Of a stretch of DNA of 64,000 bases, positions 60,206-64,000 are shown in pieces. This DNA comes from Oscillibacter sp. 1-3 (GTDB taxonomy: Bacteria > Bacillota > Clostridia > Oscillospirales > Oscillospiraceae): assembly GCF_000403435.2 (NCBI RefSeq), contig NZ_KE159711.1, positions 66,002 through 130,001 on the forward strand, given 5' to 3'. A model generated the notes under the pieces. That model did no database searches and was not told the origin of the DNA. It saw only the letters and a program-made list of their open reading frames with translations. The first letter of the stretch is position 1; every line of letters begins with the position of its first letter. A program made the position numbers and the translations under genes.

Positions 60206-60249
60206 AAAGGTACTCTCCAGGCCGCCGGTTGGTCTGGAGAGTACCTTTT
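60206..60249. terminator. Intrinsic terminator downstream of the activator gene
   Basis: A 15-bp perfect stem, AAAGGTACTCTCCAG / CTGGAGAGTACCTTT, is flanked by A-run and T-run, so it can act in either direction. It lies about 280 bp after the activator stop codon. Confidence 0.75.
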
Positions 60250-60254
60250 ATCAT

Positions 60255-60418
60255 TAGGCCATGTTTGAAAAAAGACAAAACGCCCAAACAGTGGATCTTG
60301 ATCCGCCACTCTGCGTTAAATGTTCTTGCCGGGCGTCAGCCCGCCTGCAAAAATTTGCCTTGATTGGCGAAAACATCTCTCGCCGTTGGGCATTCCGCCT
60401 TTTTTCAAACAAGGCCTA
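60255..60418. repeat. 164-bp palindromic repeat element, copy 3 (inverted)
   Basis: TAGGCCATGTTTGAAAAAAG at the left and CAAACAAGGCCTA at the right. The internal sequence is the reverse complement of copies 1 and 2 and identical in length. TA flanks are again present at both ends. Confidence 0.9.
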
Positions 60419-60681
60419 ACGTCCTGTCCTAAAATAAAGGACTCTGCCGGTCTGCTCCCATCTTCTTTCTCATAGTATTCCACCGTGTAGGACATGGATT
60501 TACCCTCTCTCCGCTCACATTATATGTGGTTTATCACATGATGCCAAGGCGGTTATTTACCCAGCGCAAAATGCGTTCTTGTATCGGCTGCCGGTCAAAT
60601 ATTTTCTGTCTGTGGCTGGAACTGTGGTCAAGGCGAACGTGAGCTGATAATCCCCATCGCAAAACCGCTCAAAAAGTTAAG

Positions 60682-60717
60682 AAAACCCGCCGCTTCCTCT
60701 CGGAAGCAGCGGGTTTT
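60682..60717. terminator. Intrinsic terminator next to the tRNA fragment
   Basis: AAAACCCGCcGCTTCC / GGAAGCaGCGGGTTTT with a 4-base loop. On the minus strand it directly follows the CCA end of the tRNA fragment, where a tRNA gene's own terminator would stand. Confidence 0.8.
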
Positions 60718-60718
60718 A

Positions 60719-60762
60719 TGGTGGACGATACAGGACTCGAACCTGTGACCCCCTGCACGTCA
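60719..60762 (-). other. tRNA 3'-half fragment, probable attachment site of an integrated element
   Basis: On the minus strand the sequence has the anticodon-stem 3' strand (GTGCAG), a variable loop, a perfect T-arm (ACAGG-TTCGAGT-CCTGT), the acceptor 3' strand ATCGTCC, discriminator A and CCA at 60719. The 5' half (acceptor, D-arm, anticodon-stem 5' strand) is absent. Tyrosine integrases target exactly this 3' portion, so the fragment looks like the attL/attR left by an integrative element. The amino-acid identity cannot be assigned because the anticodon region is interrupted. Confidence 0.65.
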
Positions 60763-60900
60763 ACGCCAAAATACGATTTTTTGCAATATTTTTGGTTGTT
60801 TTTATACATTTCTACTCCAGAGCATTTGTTTTCCGATACTTTCTAAGCGCTAATTTTCCGCTGTTTCCAGCGGCATTTGTGGCTGGTTGTGTGGTCAGAT

Positions 60901-61959
60901 TCATAGTACGCCCCAGCGGCCCTTCTGGCTGGAGCCCTCCCTCTTGATGGTACCATTCTCTTGCAGCTCTTTCAAGATTCGTAAAATCGTGTTTTTGGAA
61001 ATGCGGAAATTCTCAACCAACGCACGCACTGTTACCTGTGGATCTTCCTGGATCGCAGAGAGGATCAGCTGCACTCTCTCAGTACAGCGGTTCGGTGCAG
61101 CATTTTTGGTCCCACTTTTGGTCCCATCTTTGGTCCCATTTGAGGGGAGAAACTGAGGGTGAATGAAGATCGTTGTGCAGAAAGACAGCCGCTCTGGGGC
61201 CGTCTCAAAGATTGGTTCCGGAGACCCATTACGTTCCAGCGCATTAAGGATTTTCCGGAACCCCGTGTTCCGCCCCTCTGTCAGGTGCATTTCTTTCAGG
61301 AAATCCCCGATACGGCGGTTGCGGTATCTCCGGTTGAATACCCGGTAGGTCCGCAGACCCTCCTCGGAAATGGACCGATCTGCTCCCGGATGACTGACGA
61401 TTTCAATGCGGTCAGGAAGGATGCGGACCTCGATGGGCTCCCGTACGTCGTACCCCTTGTGATACACCGCGTTGCAAAGACTCTCCTCAACTGCCGCATA
61501 GGGATAATTGAAGAATCGTTCCGCCTCTGCCCTGTCCGGGAACTTGATTACCCACTCCTGGATCACGCTGCTTTGAATATATTGAAGCGCCTCCCGCAGC
61601 TGCTGGTGAAGCGGCCCCTTGAACGTCTTTTCGATAATCTGATCTCCGCCCAGGTCCTCCGGAAACTGGACCACATCAATCTGGACATAGGGAAAGAAAC
61701 GATCCGGTTCCAGACTGAAGAACATCAGCCCCACATTCTTCGGCTTGGTGTACTCCGGCAGGGTGTTCACGATGTTCATGCTCCGGCACAGATCAAGGAA
61801 ATCCATATGCCTGGATTCCTCGTACATGGAACTCTCCACCTCTTTGAGATACGCCTGAATCAGCGTGAGGTTCAGATCCGCAATGTCCGCCTCATGGTTC
61901 ACACGGTCATCAAAAGCTCTTTGCTGGTATGCCCTTATCGATTGCACCAGTGTATTCAA
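60901..61959 (-). CDS. ATP-binding transcriptional-regulator-type protein (HATPase/AlbA_2 family), N-terminally truncated
   Basis: The 352-aa reading frame has the C-terminal HATPase-type domain of AlbA_2/RecG-like regulators: YAAVEESLCNAVYHKGYD, VRILPDRIEIVSHPG, NRRIGDFLKEMHLTEGRNTGFRKI and FIHPQFL. A C-terminal winged helix follows (VQLILSAIQEDPQVTVRALVENFRISKNTILRILKEL). The ~130-aa AlbA_2 DNA-binding domain that normally comes first is missing, and no ribosome site is evident. It is probably a remnant, perhaps cargo of the element that used the tRNA site. Confidence 0.7.
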   Translation of the reverse strand: MNTLVQSIRAYQQRAFDDRVNHEADIADLNLTLIQAYLKEVESSMYEESRHMDFLDLCRSMNIVNTLPEYTKPKNVGLMFFSLEPDRFFPYVQIDVVQFPEDLGGDQIIEKTFKGPLHQQLREALQYIQSSVIQEWVIKFPDRAEAERFFNYPYAAVEESLCNAVYHKGYDVREPIEVRILPDRIEIVSHPGADRSISEEGLRTYRVFNRRYRNRRIGDFLKEMHLTEGRNTGFRKILNALERNGSPEPIFETAPERLSFCTTIFIHPQFLPSNGTKDGTKSGTKNAAPNRCTERVQLILSAIQEDPQVTVRALVENFRISKNTILRILKELQENGTIKREGSSQKGRWGVL

Positions 61960-62156
61960 AGAGAGGCAGCTCCCAGCCGGAGGAGAATACTGTGCAGTTC
62001 ATTTGGCTTTCATTTCCGCTTTATCCATTTCATTTTCGAAAACCATTTGATTTGAAGAAGCGTTGGCGGTGTGCTGCTTGCCGCCACTTCCTCTGAACTC
62101 TGACCACTGGAACAAAGACTGGGGTTGCAGCCTGTTCTGGATAAGGCAGGATAAGT

Positions 62157-62579
62157 TCAAGATGATATTTCGAATGCTTTGCCGTACAGAGACAACAAAG
62201 TAAACTGTGATAAGTAATCGGCGATAACCTTATCCAGCCCCTGCCAGAGTGGGAGCGTCCGGCAGATATTTTTGCGGGGACAGGCGTTTCGCCCTGATTC
62301 CAGGCAGGCAACGGGGGCCAGCGGCCCCTCCATCAGTTCAAGAATAGACCTCACATTGTACTCCTCCGGGGAGCGGCTCAGCCGGTAGCCCCCGCCTTTT
62401 CCCCGCAGGGCGGTCAGCAGTCCGCCCTTTACCAGCTCTTTTACCACGATTTCCAGATACTTTTCTGAAATCTCCTGCCGGACGGCCACATCCTTCAATG
62501 GCACATAGCCGTCCCCCTGATGTTCCGCGACATCTACCAGAAAACGCAGCGCATACCTGCCCTTTGTGGAAATCATCAT
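62157..62579 (-). CDS. Rrf2-family transcriptional regulator (CymR/IscR-like)
   Basis: The 140-aa protein starts MMISTKGRYALRFLVDVAEHQG with the Rrf2 winged helix (ISEKYLEIVVKELVKGGLLTALRGKGGGYRLSR). The C-terminal part has Cys in VACLESG, NACPRKNICR and no further cluster motif, so it may bind Fe-S or act like CymR without one. GGAGGGG precedes ATG 62579. It is divergent from metY and presumably controls it and itself. Confidence 0.92.
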   Translation of the reverse strand: MMISTKGRYALRFLVDVAEHQGDGYVPLKDVAVRQEISEKYLEIVVKELVKGGLLTALRGKGGGYRLSRSPEEYNVRSILELMEGPLAPVACLESGRNACPRKNICRTLPLWQGLDKVIADYLSQFTLLSLYGKAFEISS

Positions 62580-62601
62580 AAAAATCCCCTCCATTTTTCC
62601 T

Positions 62602-62630
62602 ATTATACCACAAGGTTAATAGGATTTCAA
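62602..62630 (-). promoter_or_regulatory. Promoter of the Rrf2-type gene with embedded repeat box
   Basis: On the minus strand TTGAAA (62630-62625), a 17-bp spacer and TATAAT (62607-62602). The box AAGGTTAATAGG (plus-strand 62612-62623) sits inside the spacer, consistent with autoregulation. Confidence 0.8.
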
Positions 62631-62648
62631 GCGGTGCCATTATCCCTA

Positions 62649-62677
62649 TTGACAAAGTAGGTTAGTAGGCATATAAT
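62649..62677 (+). promoter_or_regulatory. Consensus sigma-A promoter of metY with embedded repeat box
   Basis: TTGACA (62649-62654), a 17-bp spacer and TATAAT (62672-62677) are both exact consensus. The box TAGGTTAGTAGG (62658-62669) lies inside the spacer. It is a direct repeat of the box in the divergent promoter, where a repressor would block RNA polymerase. Confidence 0.85.
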
Positions 62678-62707
62678 GGGTCCAATTCATCGAGAGGGGA
62701 TTTTCCC

Positions 62708-63994
62708 ATGAGTTATAAATTTGAGACCTTGCAGCTCCATGTGGGCCAGGAGCGGCCCGACCCTGCCACCGATGCTCGGGCGGTACCCATCTACCAGACC
62801 ACCTCTTATGTGTTCCGGGACTCTGCCCATGCCGCCGCCCGCTTCGGGCTGGCCGACGCCGGCAACATCTACGGGCGGCTGACCAACTCCACCCAGGATG
62901 TGCTGGAAAAGCGTCTCGCGGCCCTGGAGGGCGGTGTGGCAGCTCTGGCGCTGGCTTCCGGCGCGGCGGCGATTACTTACACTATCCAGGCTCTGGCCCA
63001 GGCGGGGGATCACATCGTGGCGCAAAAGACCATCTACGGCGGCAGCTACAATTTGCTGGCCCACACCCTGCCCCAGTTCGGTGTATCTACCACTTTTGTG
63101 GACGCCCACGATCTGGACGCTGTCACTGCCGCAATCCGGCCCAATACCAAGGCTATCTACCTGGAGACCTTGGGCAACCCCAACAGCGATATTCCTGACA
63201 TCGACGCCATTGCCAAAATCGCCCACGCCCACGGCCTTCCTTTGGTCATTGACAACACGTTTGGGACACCCTATTTGATTCGCCCCATTGAGCATGGCGC
63301 GGACATTGTAGTCCATTCTGCCACCAAGTTCATCGGCGGTCACGGCACCACTTTGGGCGGCATCATCGTGGACAGCGGCAAATTTGACTGGAAAGCATCC
63401 GGCAAGTACTCCCCCATTGCCGCGCCCAACCCCAGCTACCACGGAGTCAGCTTTGTGGACGCCGTCGGCCCCGCCGCCTTTGTCACCTACATCCGGGCTA
63501 TCCTCCTGCGGGACATCGGAGCGGCGATTTCACCCTTCAATGCCTTTCTGCTTCTCCAGGGAGTGGAGACCCTGTCCCTTCGGGTAGAACGCCACGCTGA
63601 AAACACCAAAAAAGTGGTGGAGTATCTGGCCAACCATCCCCAGGTGGAGAAGGTCAACCACCCCAGCCTGCCTGAGCATCCTGACCACGCCCTGTATGAG
63701 AAGTATTTCCCCAACGGCGGCGCATCCATCTTTACCTTTGAGATCAAGGGCGGGCAGGCGGAGGCCCACAAGTTTATAGACAATCTGGAAATTTTCTCCT
63801 TGCTGGCCAACGTGGCTGACGTAAAGTCCCTTGTCATCCACCCGGCCACCACTACCCACTCTCAACTCTCCTCCGAGGAGCTGCTGGATCAGGGCATCAA
63901 GCCCAACACCATCCGGCTGTCCATCGGTACGGAACATATCGACGACATCATCGCTGACCTGAAAAACGGCTTCGCCACCGCAGCGCAGAAATAA
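62708..63994 (+). CDS. metY: O-acetylhomoserine sulfhydrylase/aminocarboxypropyltransferase
   Basis: The 428-aa PLP enzyme of the Cys/Met metabolism family has TYQTTSYVF, ALASGAAAITYTIQALAQAGDHIV, ETLGNPNSDIPDID, VIDNTFGTPYLIRP and the PLP lysine in VHSATKFIGGHGTT. It makes homocysteine from O-acetylhomoserine and sulfide. Its length (about 430 aa) fits MetY rather than MetB. GAGGGG precedes the ATG. A divergent Rrf2 regulator suggests control by cysteine or sulfide status. Confidence 0.93.
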   Translation: MSYKFETLQLHVGQERPDPATDARAVPIYQTTSYVFRDSAHAAARFGLADAGNIYGRLTNSTQDVLEKRLAALEGGVAALALASGAAAITYTIQALAQAGDHIVAQKTIYGGSYNLLAHTLPQFGVSTTFVDAHDLDAVTAAIRPNTKAIYLETLGNPNSDIPDIDAIAKIAHAHGLPLVIDNTFGTPYLIRPIEHGADIVVHSATKFIGGHGTTLGGIIVDSGKFDWKASGKYSPIAAPNPSYHGVSFVDAVGPAAFVTYIRAILLRDIGAAISPFNAFLLLQGVETLSLRVERHAENTKKVVEYLANHPQVEKVNHPSLPEHPDHALYEKYFPNGGASIFTFEIKGGQAEAHKFIDNLEIFSLLANVADVKSLVIHPATTTHSQLSSEELLDQGIKPNTIRLSIGTEHIDDIIADLKNGFATAAQK

Positions 63995-64000
63995 GAGGAG

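Larger units (their letters stand above)
59930..60900. other. Long non-coding region: stems, repeat element and tRNA fragment
   Basis: About 970 bp without a gene. It contains an inverted repeat (60084-60160), a terminator (60206-60249), copy 3 of the 164-bp palindrome (60255-60418), a second terminator (60682-60717) and a tRNA 3' fragment (60719-60762). The stretch 60419-60681 and the AT-rich part 60763-60900 show no further feature to me. Confidence 0.6.

Noticed and set aside
62687..63442. 251-codon minus-strand open frame opposite metY
   Set aside because: Antisense shadow of a strongly conserved PLP enzyme gene with a consensus promoter.
1..64000. CRISPR array, riboswitch or complete tRNA/rRNA gene
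   Set aside because: No spaced direct repeats, no conserved riboswitch core upstream of metY or the transporters, and only a tRNA 3' half were seen.

Overview
The window looks like a chromosomal segment of a gut-type Firmicute, probably a Clostridia/Oscillospirales relative. This is inferred from the strong GGAGG ribosome sites, moderately high GC, Gram-positive teichoic-type surface genes, tripartite tricarboxylate transporters, sigma-54 activators and Rrf2/MetY. No rRNA or complete tRNA gene and no CRISPR array was seen.

Region 1 (about 1-24.6 kb, all minus strand) reads as one very long surface-polymer operon running right to left and off the left edge. From the 5' end it holds a helicase with six helicase-associated repeats, an initiating sugar transferase, GT4 and GT2 glycosyltransferases, two NAD-dependent epimerases, two CDP-glycerol-type glycerophosphotransferases, an IspD/TarI-type cytidylyltransferase and a TagGH/Wzm-Wzt-type exporter. 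A Dlt-like decoration module follows: a DltD-like SGNH protein with fibronectin-type modules, an MBOAT acyltransferase, two amino-acid adenylation enzymes, one carrier protein, a malonyltransferase (FabD-like), an SDR, a GNAT, an AAC(3)-type acetyltransferase and a formyltransferase. Two candidate phase-variation devices control it. One is a ~336-bp segment bounded by inverted tyrosine-recombinase sites next to a recombinase gene, at the head of the operon. The other is a (GGAA)n tract inside the formyltransferase reading frame, at the left edge.

Region 2 (24.6-25.6 kb) is debris: an exonuclease-III fragment and a frameshifted IS5-type transposase fragment. Region 3 (25.6-36.8 kb, minus) is a CoA-linked acid catabolic operon: 3-hydroxyacyl-CoA dehydrogenase, acetoacetate-decarboxylase-like protein, TctB, TctC, TctA, iron alcohol dehydrogenase, MaoC hydratase and CoA-transferase. 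It sits behind an exact-consensus sigma-54 promoter and a PrpR-type activator.

Region 4 (37.4-52.8 kb) is a LacI-family regulator divergent from a 14-gene plus-strand operon for uptake and breakdown of an organic (hydroxy)acid: two D-2-hydroxyacid dehydrogenases, a second TctCBA set, VOC protein, two HpcH/HpaI-type aldolases, a DapA-type lyase, an RraA-type protein, two lactate-racemase-superfamily proteins and two TauE/SafE exporters. Region 5 (53-60 kb) has a split chromate-type transporter, an Lrp-like regulator, an M20 peptidase, and an NhaC antiporter behind a second sigma-54 promoter, divergent from its probable activator. Region 6 (60-64 kb) has a 164-bp palindromic repeat, a tRNA 3'-end fragment that looks like an attachment site, a truncated HATPase/AlbA-type regulator, and a divergent Rrf2 regulator and MetY pair. 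The 164-bp palindromic element occurs three times in the window, with two short relatives.
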